From assembly GCF_021502675.1 (NCBI RefSeq), contig NZ_JAKFHA010000001.1, positions 881,687-945,686 on the forward strand: a DNA stretch of 64,000 nt, in the 5' to 3' direction. The DNA is from Yinghuangia soli (GTDB lineage: Bacteria > Actinomycetota > Actinomycetes > Streptomycetales > Streptomycetaceae). Positions 16,169-25,868 of this stretch are shown here, piece by piece. Numbering within the stretch: position 1 is the stretch's first letter; the number at the start of each line of letters is the position of its first letter. The position numbers and the translations under genes are program-made. The notes below the pieces were generated by a model, which saw only the letters and a list, made by a program, of their open reading frames with translations, was not told the origin of the DNA and ran no database searches.

Positions 16169-18635
16169 GGCCGCCGCCCGGGGTGTCCTCCGCGGCCAGC
16201 GCGCCGCCGAGCGCCTCGGCGAAGCCGCGGGCCACCGCGAGGCCGAGGCCGACGCCGTTGCCCGCGGGGGCGTCGCCGTACCGCTGGAACGGCTCGAAGA
16301 TGCGCTCCTTGGCCTCGTCCGGCACGCCGCGGCCGCGGTCCACGACGCGCAGCTCGACCCGGCCGCGGACCGCCTCGGCGCGCACATGCACGCGCCGGTC
16401 GGGCGGGTTGTGCTTGACCGCGTTCTCGATGATGTTGGCCAGCACCCGGTCCAGGAGACCCGAGTCGGCCCACACCGTGGGCAGCGTCTCGGGCACGTCC
16501 AGGACGACGGCCGTCTCCGGGACGCCGAGCAGCGCGCCCGCGACCACCTCGTCCAGCGCGACCTCGCCGAACAGCGGCGTCACCGTGCCGGTCTGCAGGC
16601 GGCTCATGTCGAGCAGATTGCCGATCAGCGCGTCGAGCCGGTCGGCGCCCTCCTCGATCGCGGCCAGCAGCTCGGCCTCGTCCTCGGGCGACCAGTCGAC
16701 GTCCTCCGAGCGCAGCGACGACACGCTGGCCTTAATGGCGGCCAGCGGCGTGCGCAGGTCGTGCGAGACCGCGGCCAGCAGCGCAGTGCGGATGCGGTTG
16801 CCCTCGGCCAGGCGGCGCGCCTCGGCCGCCTCGGCGACCAGCTGACGGCGTTCCAGGACGACCGCGGCCTGCGCGGCGAAGGCGCCGAGCACCCGGCGGT
16901 CCTCGGCGGGCAGCACGCGGCCGGACAGCGCGAGGGCCATGGTGTCGGAGACCGGCACCTCGACGTCCGCCTCCTCCGGCTTGCGCACCGGATGCGGGCC
17001 GACGCTGCCCACACAGCCCCACGGGCCGTGCGGCTCGGTGCGCTGCAGCATGGCGACCGACTCCATGCCGAACGCCTCGCGGACCCGCTCCAGAAGCGCG
17101 GGCAGCGCCTGTTCGCCGCGCAGCACGCTGCCGGCCAGGAAACTGAGCGTCTCGGACTCGGATTGGCTGCGTGCGGCCTGATGCGTGCGCCGCGCGGCCA
17201 CGTCGACGACGGAGGCCACCGCCAGGGCGACCACCACGAACACCCCGAGGGCGAACATGTTCTCCGGGTCGCGGATGGTCAGCGTGTGCATGGGCGGCGT
17301 GAAGTAGTAGTTGAGCAGCAGCGAGGCCATCACCGCGGTCAGCGTGGACGCCCACAGCCCGCCCAGCAGCGCGACGCCGACGGTCAGCAGCAGGTAGAGC
17401 AGCATCTCGGTGGACAGCGCGAGGTGGTCGCGGTTGTGCACCATGATCACGGTGAGCAGCACGGGTCCGATCAGCGCGACCAGCCAGGAGAGCAGCAGCC
17501 GGCGCCGGCTGACCCCGGAGCGCGGCACGCGCACGGTCCGCCCGACACCGGCGTGCTCGTGCGTGACGATGTGCACGTCTATGTCGCCCGAGGACGCCGC
17601 GACGGTCGCGCCCACACCGGGGCCGAGCACGTACTGCCAGGGCTTGCGGCGGCTGGACCCGAGGACGATCTGGGTGGCGTTGACGCCGCGGGCGAAGTCG
17701 AGGAGTGCGGTGGGCACGTCCTCGCCGATCACCGAGTGGAAGGTGCCGCCGAGCGACTCGACCAGGGTGCGCTGGTGTTCGAGGGCTTCCGGGGACGCGC
17801 CGGACAGGCCGTCGCTCTTGGAGACGTACACCGCGAGCAGTTCGCCGCCGGAGCCGCGCGTGGCGATCCGGGCCGCGCGGCGCAGCAGCGTTTCGCCCTC
17901 GGGGCCGCCGGTGAGGCCGACCACGATGCGCTCGCGGGCCGGCCAGGTGGCGTCGATGCCGTGTTCGGTGCGGTACTGCTGCAGGTACTCGTCGACGCGG
18001 TCGGCCACCCAGAGGAGCGCGAGCTCGCGCAGCGCGGTCAGGTTGCCGACCCGGAAGTAGTTGGAGAGCGCGGCGTCGACCTTCTCCGGCGCGTACACGT
18101 TGCCGTGCGCCATGCGGCGGCGCAGGGCCTCCGGGGACATGTCGACGAGCTCGATCTGGCTCGCGCGGCGGACCACCGCGTCGGGGACGGTCTCGCGCTG
18201 CGGCACGCCGGTGATCGACTCGACGACGTCGTTGAGGGACTCCAGGTGCTGGATGTTGACCGTGGAGATGACGTCGATGCCGGCGTCGAGGATCTCGTCG
18301 ATGTCCTGCCAGCGCTTGGCGTTGCGGGAGCCGGGGACGTTGGTGTGCGCGAGTTCGTCGATCAGCGCGACCTTGGGGCGGCGGGCGATGACCGCGTCGA
18401 CGTCCATCTCGGTGAACGCCGAGCCGCGGTGCACCATGTCCTGCCGCGGGACGACCTCGAGGCCGTCCAGCATCTCCTCGGTACGCGGGCGGCCGTGGCA
18501 CTCGATGAGGCCGACCACCACGTCGGCCCCGCGGTCGCGGCGCCGGCGGCCTTCGCCGAGCATCGCGTACGTCTTGCCGACCCCGGGCGCCGCGCCCAGG
18601 TAGATGCGTAGCTTTCCGCGTCCCATGCCGTCCAT
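16053..18635 (-). CDS. kdpD: KdpD sensor histidine kinase
   Basis: KdpD senses K+ availability and controls KdpE phosphorylation at the membrane. The 860-residue protein has the usual order. First is the KdpD N-terminal domain with Walker A GAAPGVGKT at 14-22 and DELAHTNVPGSRN near 120. A USP-like domain follows (about 250-370), then four membrane segments (DUF4118), a GAF-like region, HisKA with SHDLRTPLAAIK, and HATPase with NIIENAVKHN, DRGRGVPD and GVGLGLAVA. ATG at 18635 was chosen; an ATG nine bases later is possible. In some bacteria the USP domain binds c-di-AMP; whether it does here is untested. Confidence 0.95.
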   Translation of the reverse strand: MDGMGRGKLRIYLGAAPGVGKTYAMLGEGRRRRDRGADVVVGLIECHGRPRTEEMLDGLEVVPRQDMVHRGSAFTEMDVDAVIARRPKVALIDELAHTNVPGSRNAKRWQDIDEILDAGIDVISTVNIQHLESLNDVVESITGVPQRETVPDAVVRRASQIELVDMSPEALRRRMAHGNVYAPEKVDAALSNYFRVGNLTALRELALLWVADRVDEYLQQYRTEHGIDATWPARERIVVGLTGGPEGETLLRRAARIATRGSGGELLAVYVSKSDGLSGASPEALEHQRTLVESLGGTFHSVIGEDVPTALLDFARGVNATQIVLGSSRRKPWQYVLGPGVGATVAASSGDIDVHIVTHEHAGVGRTVRVPRSGVSRRRLLLSWLVALIGPVLLTVIMVHNRDHLALSTEMLLYLLLTVGVALLGGLWASTLTAVMASLLLNYYFTPPMHTLTIRDPENMFALGVFVVVALAVASVVDVAARRTHQAARSQSESETLSFLAGSVLRGEQALPALLERVREAFGMESVAMLQRTEPHGPWGCVGSVGPHPVRKPEEADVEVPVSDTMALALSGRVLPAEDRRVLGAFAAQAAVVLERRQLVAEAAEARRLAEGNRIRTALLAAVSHDLRTPLAAIKASVSSLRSEDVDWSPEDEAELLAAIEEGADRLDALIGNLLDMSRLQTGTVTPLFGEVALDEVVAGALLGVPETAVVLDVPETLPTVWADSGLLDRVLANIIENAVKHNPPDRRVHVRAEAVRGRVELRVVDRGRGVPDEAKERIFEPFQRYGDAPAGNGVGLGLAVARGFAEALGGALAAEDTPGGGLTMVLTLRPADAHPVLLPGPPGRPGAPETGGTPVPAAP

Positions 18636-18715
18636 TGTCGTCTCGTTTGTGCAGGTCGCCCGCAGGGGCACCGGCCGGGCCCGCCCTTCCCCGCGGGGGC
18701 AGGCCCGGGGCCGGG

Positions 18716-19342
18716 CTACTTGGCTGCGGCCGCCTTCTGCAGGGCGATGTTGAGGTCGAGGACGTTGACGCGCTCCTCTCCGAGGATGCCGATCACGCGC
18801 CCCTGGACGTGCTCCTCGACCAGCTTGCGGACCGCGGCCGGGTCGAGGCCGCGCTCCTTGGCGACCCGGTCGACCTGGATGAGCGCGTACGCCTCGGAGA
18901 TGTGCGGGTCCAGGCCGGAGCCGGACGCGGTGACCGCATCGGCCGGCACCTGCTCCGGGGTGACGCCGTTGAACTCCGCGACCGCGGCCTTGCGGTCCTT
19001 GACGAGCTGGATGAACTCGAGGTTCTCCGGGCCGTAGTTGGATGCGCCGGAGGCGAGCGGGTCGTACGAGCCGGCCGACGGCCGCGGCTGGAACCACTTG
19101 GGGTCCGGGCCGGTGCTGTTGCCCTCCGCGTCCCGCAGGTCGAAGCTCTGGCCGATGAGGCTGGAGCCGACCTCCTTGCCGTCCACCTTGACCTTGGAGC
19201 CGTCGGCCTGGTCCGGGAACGCGACCTGGGCCAGGCCGGTCATCGCCAGCGGGTAGGCGATGCCGAGGATGACCGTCAGCACCAGGAGGGCGCGGAGACC
19301 CGCCAGGAAGACGCGGATGCGTGTGCTTGTCTGGGTGGCCAT
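18716..19342 (-). CDS. kdpC: KdpC subunit of K+-transporting ATPase
   Basis: KdpC is the single-pass subunit that assists the KdpA-KdpB complex. The 208-residue protein has one membrane segment near residues 12-34, then an extracytoplasmic domain. The family motifs FQPRPSA and SGSGLDPHIS are present, plus a C-terminal LDLNIAL. ATG at 19342 is preferred; an in-frame TTG at 19351 overlapping the kdpB stop is an alternative. It follows kdpB within 5 bases. Confidence 0.95.
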   Translation of the reverse strand: MATQTSTRIRVFLAGLRALLVLTVILGIAYPLAMTGLAQVAFPDQADGSKVKVDGKEVGSSLIGQSFDLRDAEGNSTGPDPKWFQPRPSAGSYDPLASGASNYGPENLEFIQLVKDRKAAVAEFNGVTPEQVPADAVTASGSGLDPHISEAYALIQVDRVAKERGLDPAAVRKLVEEHVQGRVIGILGEERVNVLDLNIALQKAAAAK

Positions 19343-19347
19343 GGTGA

Positions 19348-21468
19348 TCAACCGATTCCGGGGATGAGCGAGACGACGAGGTCGATGAGTTTGATCCCGA
19401 CGAACGGGGCGATCAGCCCGCCCAGGCCGTAGATGCCCAGGTTGCGCGCCAGCATCTTGTCCGCGGACAAGGGCCGGTAGCGGACGCCGCGCAGGGCCAG
19501 CGGGATCAGCGCGACGATGATCAGGGCGTTGAAGACGACCGCCGAGATGATCGCCGACTCCGGCGTCGCCAGCTGCATGATGTTGAGCTTGTCCAGCGGC
19601 GCAAGGCCGGCCGGGCCGCCCGCGACGGCGAACATCGCCGGGATGATCGCGAAGTACTTCGCCACGTCGTTCGCGATGGAGAACGTGGTGAGCGCGCCGC
19701 GCGTGATCAGGAGCTGCTTGCCGATCTCGACGATCTCGATCAGCTTGGTCGGGTTCGAGTCGAGGTCGACCATGTTGCCGGCTTCCTTGGCTGCGGAAGT
19801 ACCGGTGTTCATGGCGACACCCACGTCGGCCTGCGCGAGCGCGGGCGCGTCGTTCGTCCCGTCGCCGGTCATCGCGACGAGCTTGCCGCCGGCCTGCTCG
19901 CGCTTGATCAGCGCCATCTTGTCTTCCGGCGTGGCCTCGGCGAGGAAGTCGTCCACGCCCGCCTCATCCGCGATCGCCTTGGCGGTCAGCGGGTTGTCGC
20001 CGGTGATCATGACGGTCTTGATGCCCATGCGGCGCAGTTCCTCGAACCGCTCGCGCATGCCTTCCTTGACGACGTCCTTGAGGTGGATCACGCCCAGGAT
20101 GCGGGCGCCCTGCGCGTCCTCGACGGCGACCAGGAGGGGCGTGCCGCCGGCCGCCGAGATGGCGTCCACGGCCTCGCCGGACTCGCGCGGGACGCTGCCG
20201 CCGCGCTCGGAGACCCACTTGGCGACTGCGGAGGCTGCGCCCTTGCGGACCCGGCGCGGCTTGCCCTCCTCGTCCAGGAGGTCGACACCCGACATGCGGG
20301 TCTGCGCGGTGAAGGTGATCCACTCGGCGTGCCCGAGTTCGCCCTCGTGGCGCTCGCGCAGGCCGTACGCGGTCTTCGCGAGGACCACGATCGACCGGCC
20401 CTCGGGGGTCTCGTCGGCGAGCGAGGACAACTGTGCGGCGTCGGCCAGTTCGGCCTGGGTGGTGCTGCCGATGGCCACGAACTCCGAGGCCTGGCGGTTG
20501 CCGAGTGTGATGGTCCCGGTCTTGTCGAGCAGCAGCGTGCTGACGTCGCCCGCGGCCTCGACCGCGCGGCCCGACATGGCGAGCACGTTGCGCTGCACCA
20601 GGCGGTCCATGCCGGCGATGCCGATCGCGGAGAGCAGGGCCCCGATGGTGGTGGGGATGAGGCAGATGAGCAGCGCCACCAGCACGATGATCGACTGCTC
20701 GGCGCCCGAGTAGATCGCCAGCGGCTGCAGCGTCACGACCGCGAACAGGAAGGTGATCGTGAGCGACGCGAGCAGGATGTTGAGGGCGATCTCGTTCGGC
20801 GTCTTCTGCCGCGCGGCACCTTCGACGAGGGCGATCATGCGGTCGATGAAGGTCTCGCCGGGCTTCGTGGTGATCTTGACGACGATGCGGTCGGACAGCA
20901 CCTTGGTGCCGCCGGTGACCGCGCTGCGGTCGCCGCCGGATTCGCGGATGACCGGGGCCGACTCGCCGGTGATGGCCGACTCGTCGACGCTCGCCACCCC
21001 TTCGACGACGTCGCCGTCGCCGGGGATGATGTCGCCGGCCTCGCAGACCACCAGGTCGCCGATCTTCAGGTCGGTGCCCGGCACCCGCTCTTCGCGGTTG
21101 CCGGCCAATCGGCGCGCGACGGTGTCCGTCTTCGCCTTGCGCAGGGTGTCGGCCTGCGCCTTGCCGCGGCCTTCCGCGACCGCCTCGGCCAGGTTGGCGA
21201 ACAGCACGGTCAGCCACAGCCAGACCGCGGTGACCCAGGCGAAGACGCTGGGGTCCTTGATCGCCATGACCGTGGTGATCACGGAGCCGATCTCGACCAC
21301 GAACATGACGGGCGACTTGACCATCACGCGCGGGTCGAGCTTGCGCAGCGCCTCGGGCATCGACTTCAGCAGCTGCTTGGGGTCGAAGAGGCCTGCGGAG
21401 ACGCGTCCGGGGGCGGGCTGGTGCTCTGCCGGAGGAGAGCTCTGGGGAGTCTGAAGTGTGGTGGTCAT
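19348..21468 (-). CDS. kdpB: KdpB catalytic subunit of K+-transporting P-type ATPase
   Basis: KdpB hydrolyses ATP to drive high-affinity K+ uptake through KdpA. The 706-residue P-type ATPase has the actuator TGES at 167-170 and the phosphorylated Asp315 in DKTGT. The P-domain hinge is [18 protein letters not shown]. The Ser of TGES is the site of inhibitory phosphorylation known in E. coli KdpB. It starts 2 bases after the kdpA stop, with GGAGGGG inside the kdpA end as ribosome binding site. Confidence 0.97.
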   Translation of the reverse strand: MTTTLQTPQSSPPAEHQPAPGRVSAGLFDPKQLLKSMPEALRKLDPRVMVKSPVMFVVEIGSVITTVMAIKDPSVFAWVTAVWLWLTVLFANLAEAVAEGRGKAQADTLRKAKTDTVARRLAGNREERVPGTDLKIGDLVVCEAGDIIPGDGDVVEGVASVDESAITGESAPVIRESGGDRSAVTGGTKVLSDRIVVKITTKPGETFIDRMIALVEGAARQKTPNEIALNILLASLTITFLFAVVTLQPLAIYSGAEQSIIVLVALLICLIPTTIGALLSAIGIAGMDRLVQRNVLAMSGRAVEAAGDVSTLLLDKTGTITLGNRQASEFVAIGSTTQAELADAAQLSSLADETPEGRSIVVLAKTAYGLRERHEGELGHAEWITFTAQTRMSGVDLLDEEGKPRRVRKGAASAVAKWVSERGGSVPRESGEAVDAISAAGGTPLLVAVEDAQGARILGVIHLKDVVKEGMRERFEELRRMGIKTVMITGDNPLTAKAIADEAGVDDFLAEATPEDKMALIKREQAGGKLVAMTGDGTNDAPALAQADVGVAMNTGTSAAKEAGNMVDLDSNPTKLIEIVEIGKQLLITRGALTTFSIANDVAKYFAIIPAMFAVAGGPAGLAPLDKLNIMQLATPESAIISAVVFNALIIVALIPLALRGVRYRPLSADKMLARNLGIYGLGGLIAPFVGIKLIDLVVSLIPGIG

Positions 21469-21470
21469 GG

Positions 21471-23135
21471 TTATGCGAGCCCCTCCGCGAGCGGGCCGAG
21501 GGCGAGGGACGGGAAGTAGGTCAGGCCGGTGACGATGAGGATCACGCCGACCAACGTCCCGACGAACAGCGGCCGGTGGGTCTTGAGCGTGCCGACGGTC
21601 TCGGGCACCTGGCGCTGTTCGGCCAGGCGGCCGGCCAGGGCCAGTACGAGGGCGATGGTGACGAAGCGGCCGATCAGCATCGCGAAGCCGATGGTGGTGT
21701 TGAAGTACTCGGTGTTCGCGCTCAGGCCCGCGAAGGCGGAGCCGTTGTTGTTGGCACCCGAGGTGTACGCGTACAGCACCTCGGACAGGCCGTGCGGCGA
21801 GTCGGAGTTGAGGATCGACGCCCGCTCACCGGGCAGCGCGAGCGCGATGCCGGTCATGGTGAGGATCGTGGCCGGGACGACCAGGATGTACAGCGCGACG
21901 ATCTTCATCTCGCCCGCGCCGATCTTCTTGCCGAGGTACTCGGGCGTGCGGCCGACCATGAGGCCCGCCACGAACACCGCGAGGATCGCCATGATGAGCA
22001 TGCCGTAGAGGCCGGAGCCGACCCCGCCGGGCGAGATCTCGCCGAGCATCATGCCGAGCAGCGTGATGCCGCCGCCGAGACCGGTGAACGAGGAGTGGAA
22101 GGAGTTCACCGCGCCGGTGGACGTCATCGTCGTGGAGGTGGCGAAGAGCGACGAGCCGGGGACGCCGAAGCGCTGCTCCTTGCCTTCCATCGCGCCGCCC
22201 GCGATCTCCAGGGCGGTGCCGTTGCCGTGCATCTCGGTCCAGGTCATCAGGACCACCGCGACGAACCAGATCGCGAACATCGCGCCGAGGATCGCGTAGC
22301 CCTGCTTGGCCGAGCCGACCATGGTGCCGAAGGCCCGCGGCAGCGAGAACGGGATCACCAGGATCAGGAAGATCTCGAACAGGTTCGTGAACGCGTTCGG
22401 GTTCTCGAACGGGTGCGCGGAGTTGGCGTTGTAGAAGCCGCCGCCGTTGGTGCCGGCGAGCTTGATGACCTCCTGGGAGGCCACCGGGCCGCCGGTGATG
22501 GCCTGCGTGCCGCCGTCGAGCGTGGTGACGGTGTGCGGGTCGGCGAGGTTCTGCAGGGTGCCGGAAGCGACCAGCACGATGGTGCCGATGACCGCGATGG
22601 GCAGCAGGATGCGGACCGTGCCGCGGACCAGGTCGACCCAGAAATTGCCGATCTCGCCGGAGCGGACCCGGACGAAGCCCCGGATCAGCGCCACCGCGAC
22701 GGCCATGCCGACCGCGGCCGAGACGAAGTTCTGCACCGTGAGGCCGGCCATCTGGACCATGTGGCCGACCGCGGACTCACCCGAGTACGACTGCCAGTTG
22801 GTGTTCGCGGTGAAGGACGCGGCGGTGTTGAACGCCTGGTCCGCCTTCATCGGCTGGAAGCCGAGGCTCCAGGGCAGCTTGTCCTGGAAGCGCAGCAGCG
22901 CGTACAGGCCGAGCATCGAGAACATCGAGAAGGCCAGCACGCTGCGCAGGTAGATGCCCCAGCGCTGGCCGGAGTCGGGATTCGCCCCGATGGCCTTGTA
23001 GATCCACTTCTCCGGACGGGTGTGCTTGTCCGAGGTGTAGACCTTGGCCATGTAGTCGCCGAACGGGCGGTGCACCGCGGCGAGTACGGCGATCAGCAGG
23101 GATATCTGGAGGATCCCCGCGACGGTGGAACTCAC
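21471..23135 (-). CDS. kdpA: KdpA K+-binding and channel-like subunit
   Basis: KdpA belongs to the superfamily of K+ transporters and provides the selectivity filter. The 554-residue protein has about ten membrane segments. Filter-like loops include [10 protein letters not shown] near 115, [16 protein letters not shown] near 225 and the [16 protein letters not shown] loop near 455. GTG at 23135 shares its first base with the kdpF stop (TAGTG). Length and motifs are standard for the family. Confidence 0.97.
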   Translation of the reverse strand: MSSTVAGILQISLLIAVLAAVHRPFGDYMAKVYTSDKHTRPEKWIYKAIGANPDSGQRWGIYLRSVLAFSMFSMLGLYALLRFQDKLPWSLGFQPMKADQAFNTAASFTANTNWQSYSGESAVGHMVQMAGLTVQNFVSAAVGMAVAVALIRGFVRVRSGEIGNFWVDLVRGTVRILLPIAVIGTIVLVASGTLQNLADPHTVTTLDGGTQAITGGPVASQEVIKLAGTNGGGFYNANSAHPFENPNAFTNLFEIFLILVIPFSLPRAFGTMVGSAKQGYAILGAMFAIWFVAVVLMTWTEMHGNGTALEIAGGAMEGKEQRFGVPGSSLFATSTTMTSTGAVNSFHSSFTGLGGGITLLGMMLGEISPGGVGSGLYGMLIMAILAVFVAGLMVGRTPEYLGKKIGAGEMKIVALYILVVPATILTMTGIALALPGERASILNSDSPHGLSEVLYAYTSGANNNGSAFAGLSANTEYFNTTIGFAMLIGRFVTIALVLALAGRLAEQRQVPETVGTLKTHRPLFVGTLVGVILIVTGLTYFPSLALGPLAEGLA

Positions 23136-23224
23136 TAGAACCTCTCGGGGAACAGGAGAGCGAGCACCAGGTAGCCCAGCAGGGCGACGGCCACGACGAG
23201 GCCGACGACGCTGTCCGCGTTCAC
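23135..23224 (-). CDS. kdpF: KdpF small subunit of K+-transporting ATPase
   Basis: This 29-residue single-span membrane peptide stabilises the Kdp complex. The sequence has a polar start NADSV, a hydrophobic core of about 20 residues, and the conserved end LLFPERF. GTG at 23224 overlaps the stop of the upstream 27-residue peptide (GTGA), and its TAG overlaps kdpA by one base. Position and the FPERF end are diagnostic. Confidence 0.93.
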   Translation of the reverse strand: MNADSVVGLVVAVALLGYLVLALLFPERF

Positions 23225-23304
23225 AGCTTCGCCACCCCCTTGGCGATGGCGACGACGAGCGCGAAGAACGCCACCGTCGCGACGACGAAGGCCAGATCAG
23301 CCAT
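23221..23304 (-). CDS. 27-residue single-span membrane peptide heading the kdp operon
   Basis: ATG at 23304 follows AAGGAG at good spacing. The product [20 protein letters not shown] plus seven residues is one hydrophobic helix with a Lys-rich end (AKGVAKL). Its stop overlaps the kdpF GTG, so kdpF translation depends on it. It has the strongest ribosome binding site in the front of the operon. Similar tiny proteins before kdpF exist in other actinobacteria as far as I recall, without assigned function. It could be a Kdp accessory subunit or a leader that couples translation. Confidence 0.8.
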   Translation of the reverse strand: MADLAFVVATVAFFALVVAIAKGVAKL

Positions 23305-23324
23305 CGCTACTGCTCCTTGGGAAG

Positions 23325-23379
23325 GTGCGGACGAGGACCGCACGATTGCGGTCCCCGCACGGGCCCTTGGGGTCCGTGC
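23325..23379 (-). promoter_or_regulatory. Structured kdp leader with two exclusive hairpins
   Basis: In the transcript, a first stem pairs GCACGG with CCGUGC (23374-23379 with 23357-23362). A second pairs GUGCGG-GGACCGC with GCGGUCC-CCGCAC (23348-23360 with 23325-23341, with a 4-base bulge). Both need positions 23357-23360, so they cannot form together. The second ends about 21 bases before the first start codon. Control by structure is inference. Confidence 0.45.
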
Positions 23380-23408
23380 CGAGGTCATTGGTAGCATCGG
23401 AGAGGCCT

Positions 23409-23427
23409 GCAAAAAGGGGCAAAAAGG
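23409..23427 (-). promoter_or_regulatory. Candidate KdpE box
   Basis: On the minus strand CCTTTTTGC occurs twice with a 10-base period, upstream of the likely kdp start region. OmpR-family regulators bind direct repeats with one-turn spacing, and the E. coli KdpE site is T-rich. Binding is inferred. Confidence 0.5.
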
Positions 23428-23741
23428 ATGCATCGACAAGTGCTAGCGCCGCCCTTACGCACCCCTGGATGTTCTTGACGCGTCCCTGACGCACGCCTCC
23501 CTGCGGAAGGCGGTGTACAGGCGAGCGTCGCGTGGCGCCGGGCCGGGGCGGGGCGAGACGCGAGAGGGAAGGGGCGCGCCGGCACGCGGTCGGCGGGCCG
23601 GCGAGGGCGGGTCGCCGAGGCGAGGGCGGGGCTGCGGCATACCGGCATGCGAAAGGGGCCCGGCGTCACCCTTGCGGGTGGTGCCGGGCCCCTTGGCCTC
23701 GTGCGTCCGGACTGCGTGTGCGACCGCGTCCGGAAGGAGTG
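23428..23741. other. Gap between kdp promoter and DUF3710
   Basis: No gene seen. It carries the terminator 23653-23694 and a stretch with GGCGCGCC-like runs. Minus-strand frames through it do not look coding. Confidence 0.5.
23653..23694 (-). terminator. Terminator after DUF3710 gene
   Basis: The 12-bp stem AAGGGGCCCGGC (23653-23664) with GCCGGGCCCCTT (23683-23694), extended by CACCC/GGGTG inside, lies about 48 bases past the DUF3710 stop. Confidence 0.75.
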
Positions 23742-24533
23742 CTAGCGGACCTCGGTGATCTCCGGGCCGCGCTGGAACGGGTTCAGGTCGCCGGCGTACC
23801 GGCCCTTCTCCTCGTCGCCGCCCTCGGCCGCCGGGGCGACGCCGCTGGCCGGGTCGATCTGCGCGTTCTCCGGGAGGCGGAGCAGGATCGGGTCGCGCGG
23901 CGCCATCGGGTCGCCGCCGCGGATCACCACGGTCTCGCGGAAGATGTTCTCCAGGTCGGCCCCGGTGTCCGGGTCGACCGCGGCACGGCCGGAGATCACG
24001 CCGCGCAGGAACCAGCGCGGGCCGTCGCAGCCCACGAAGCGCACCAGCTGGGCGCCCTGCGTGCCGTCCGGCAGCTGCACGGGCACCTGCGCCCGCAGCT
24101 CCCAGCCCAGACCGCCTTCCAGCTCGTCCACCACGCCGCCCTGCTGCGTGATGCCGCCCGCGATCTCGGCGCGGATCTCGTGCCAGAGGCCCTCGCTCCG
24201 CGGCGCCGCGAAGCCCTGCAGCTGCACCGCGCTGTCGCCGAGGATCACGGTGGCCGCGATGATCAGCTCGTTGGCGACCTCGACGCGCAGCTCCATGCCC
24301 TCGGTGGCGGGCACCAGCAGGCCGCCGAGGTCGATCCGGCCCTCCTGCGGGTCGTCCAGCTCGTCCTCGTCCCACGGCCCGTCCGGGCGCGGCGCGGGCG
24401 GCAGCGGGGCGTTGTACGCCTCGGCGGCGTCCGCCGCCCCGTCCTCGTCGTCGACCTCGTCGGTCTCGGCGAGGTCGTCCAGCTCGTCGACGGGCTGGTC
24501 GGCTTCTTCGTTGCGTCGGCGACGTCGGAACAC
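23742..24533 (-). CDS. DUF3710 protein
   Basis: The 263-residue cytoplasmic protein is the counterpart of Rv2696c. It begins with the basic FRRRRR patch, then an acidic stretch (about 9-65), then a globular DUF3710 domain containing GRIDLGGLLVP, VQLQGFAAPRSEGLW and DGPRWFLRGVISGRA. Function is unknown. GTG at 24533 lies one base after the dut stop, so the pair is one operon. The family co-occurs with dut across Actinobacteria. Confidence 0.9.
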   Translation of the reverse strand: MFRRRRRNEEADQPVDELDDLAETDEVDDEDGAADAAEAYNAPLPPAPRPDGPWDEDELDDPQEGRIDLGGLLVPATEGMELRVEVANELIIAATVILGDSAVQLQGFAAPRSEGLWHEIRAEIAGGITQQGGVVDELEGGLGWELRAQVPVQLPDGTQGAQLVRFVGCDGPRWFLRGVISGRAAVDPDTGADLENIFRETVVIRGGDPMAPRDPILLRLPENAQIDPASGVAPAAEGGDEEKGRYAGDLNPFQRGPEITEVR

Positions 24534-24534
24534 G

Positions 24535-25053
24535 TCAGATCCCTTCCCTGTCGGAAGCCGAGTTCTTCACTGTGTCGGTACCGCTTCCCATGTCGGCCAC
24601 GACGGCGGCGTGGCCGCCGGTCGATCCGAAGCCGCCCTCGGCCCGGTCCGAACCCGGCAGGACGCCGACCTCGTGGAAGCTCGCCCGCTCGACCCGCTGG
24701 ACCACCAGTTGGGCGATGCGGTCCCCGCGGCGGAACGAGACGCTCGTCCGGAGATCGTGGTTGACCACGATCACCTTGATCTCGCCACGGTATCCCGCAT
24801 CGATCGTGCCCGGGGTGTTGACCAGCGACACCCCGCACCGGGCCGCGAGTCCGGAACGCGGATGGACGAACGCCGCGTATCCGTCCGGCAGCGCGATCGC
24901 CACGCCGGTGGGCAGCACGACGCGCTCGCCGGGGCCCAGCTCGGCGTCCACCGCGGTCACCAGATCGGCGCCGGCATCGCCCGGATGGGCGTACGACGGC
25001 AGCGGCAGATCGGGGTCCAGGCGCTGGACCAGGATGTCGACGGGGGCCGTCAC
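24535..25053 (-). CDS. dut: dUTP diphosphatase
   Basis: Dut hydrolyses dUTP to dUMP and pyrophosphate, keeping uracil out of DNA and feeding thymidylate synthesis. The 172-residue trimeric enzyme shows the five motifs: [35 protein letters not shown] and the Gly-rich [11 protein letters not shown] at 25053 follows GAGGTG and overlaps the thioesterase stop (GTGA). The tail beyond motif 5 is about 20 residues longer than usual. Confidence 0.96.
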   Translation of the reverse strand: MTAPVDILVQRLDPDLPLPSYAHPGDAGADLVTAVDAELGPGERVVLPTGVAIALPDGYAAFVHPRSGLAARCGVSLVNTPGTIDAGYRGEIKVIVVNHDLRTSVSFRRGDRIAQLVVQRVERASFHEVGVLPGSDRAEGGFGSTGGHAAVVADMGSGTDTVKNSASDREGI

Positions 25054-25631
25054 GGGTTCACCTCGAAGGCTCGCGCGGCCTTGACCACGTCCGGGTTCTG
25101 CATCGCGCGCCGCACGTCCTCGGGGCGGCCGTTGCTCATGAAGTGCTCGAAGCCCACCGCGACGAACAGCGATGCGGCCTCGACCGCGACCGGCCCGTCC
25201 GGCGCGTTCAGCCGGCCGACCGCCTTCGCGTAGATCTTGCGGCCCTCGACGCCGGTGCACCACGCGTGGATGAACAGCGTGGAGCCCACCGGGACCGGGC
25301 GCTTGAAGTCGGTCTCCAGGCGCGCGGTCACCGCGGGCTGGTGCAGCAGGTAGCCGAGGGCGCCCAGCGCCTCGTCGAACGCGCAGCTCAGCAGCCCGCC
25401 GTGGGCGAGCCCTGGGGCGCCCTGGTGGCCGGGGCCGACCACGAACTCGGTGTCCACGCTGACGCCCTCGCCCACCCGGGTGCGCAGCCGGAGGCCGTTC
25501 TCCAGCTCTTCGCCGCAGCCGAAGCAGCCGTCGTAGTGCTCGCCCAGTTCGGTGCCGGGCGGCGGAGCACTGGGATGCGGCCCGGGGACCTCGACGTCCG
25601 GGGACGGGGTCAGGGATGAAGGTCGACTCAC
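25050..25631 (-). CDS. PaaI-family hotdog thioesterase
   Basis: This is a predicted acyl-CoA thioesterase with a hotdog fold. The 193-residue protein has a Pro-rich N-terminus (about 1-25) and an unusual CFGCG motif near residue 35, seen in a subset of this family. The core contains [17 protein letters not shown], the conserved HGG active-site region. The tail is short and polar. GTG at 25631 is a weak choice with no clear ribosome binding site; a leaderless transcript is possible. It overlaps dut by 4 bases and is divergent from the SDR gene. Confidence 0.8.
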   Translation of the reverse strand: MSRPSSLTPSPDVEVPGPHPSAPPPGTELGEHYDGCFGCGEELENGLRLRTRVGEGVSVDTEFVVGPGHQGAPGLAHGGLLSCAFDEALGALGYLLHQPAVTARLETDFKRPVPVGSTLFIHAWCTGVEGRKIYAKAVGRLNAPDGPVAVEAASLFVAVGFEHFMSNGRPEDVRRAMQNPDVVKAARAFEVNP

Positions 25632-25868
25632 TCGGGGGACATTACTGCCTTTCGGCCGCCCGGCGGTGTGCGGGCCGCCGCGCGGCGGGCCGATCCGGCC
25701 CGCCGGGAACCCCGCCGGCGACCCCGCGGGGAAGCCCGCGCAGAACCGGCGGAGAACAGCGTTCCGGATGTTGGTCCAGGCGGGTCCGCTGGCACTACGG
25801 TCGTGCGGAGGTCCGGGCAGCCGGCGCGGGCGGGCCGGCGTGGCGGACGTGACGGAAGAAGGACGCAG

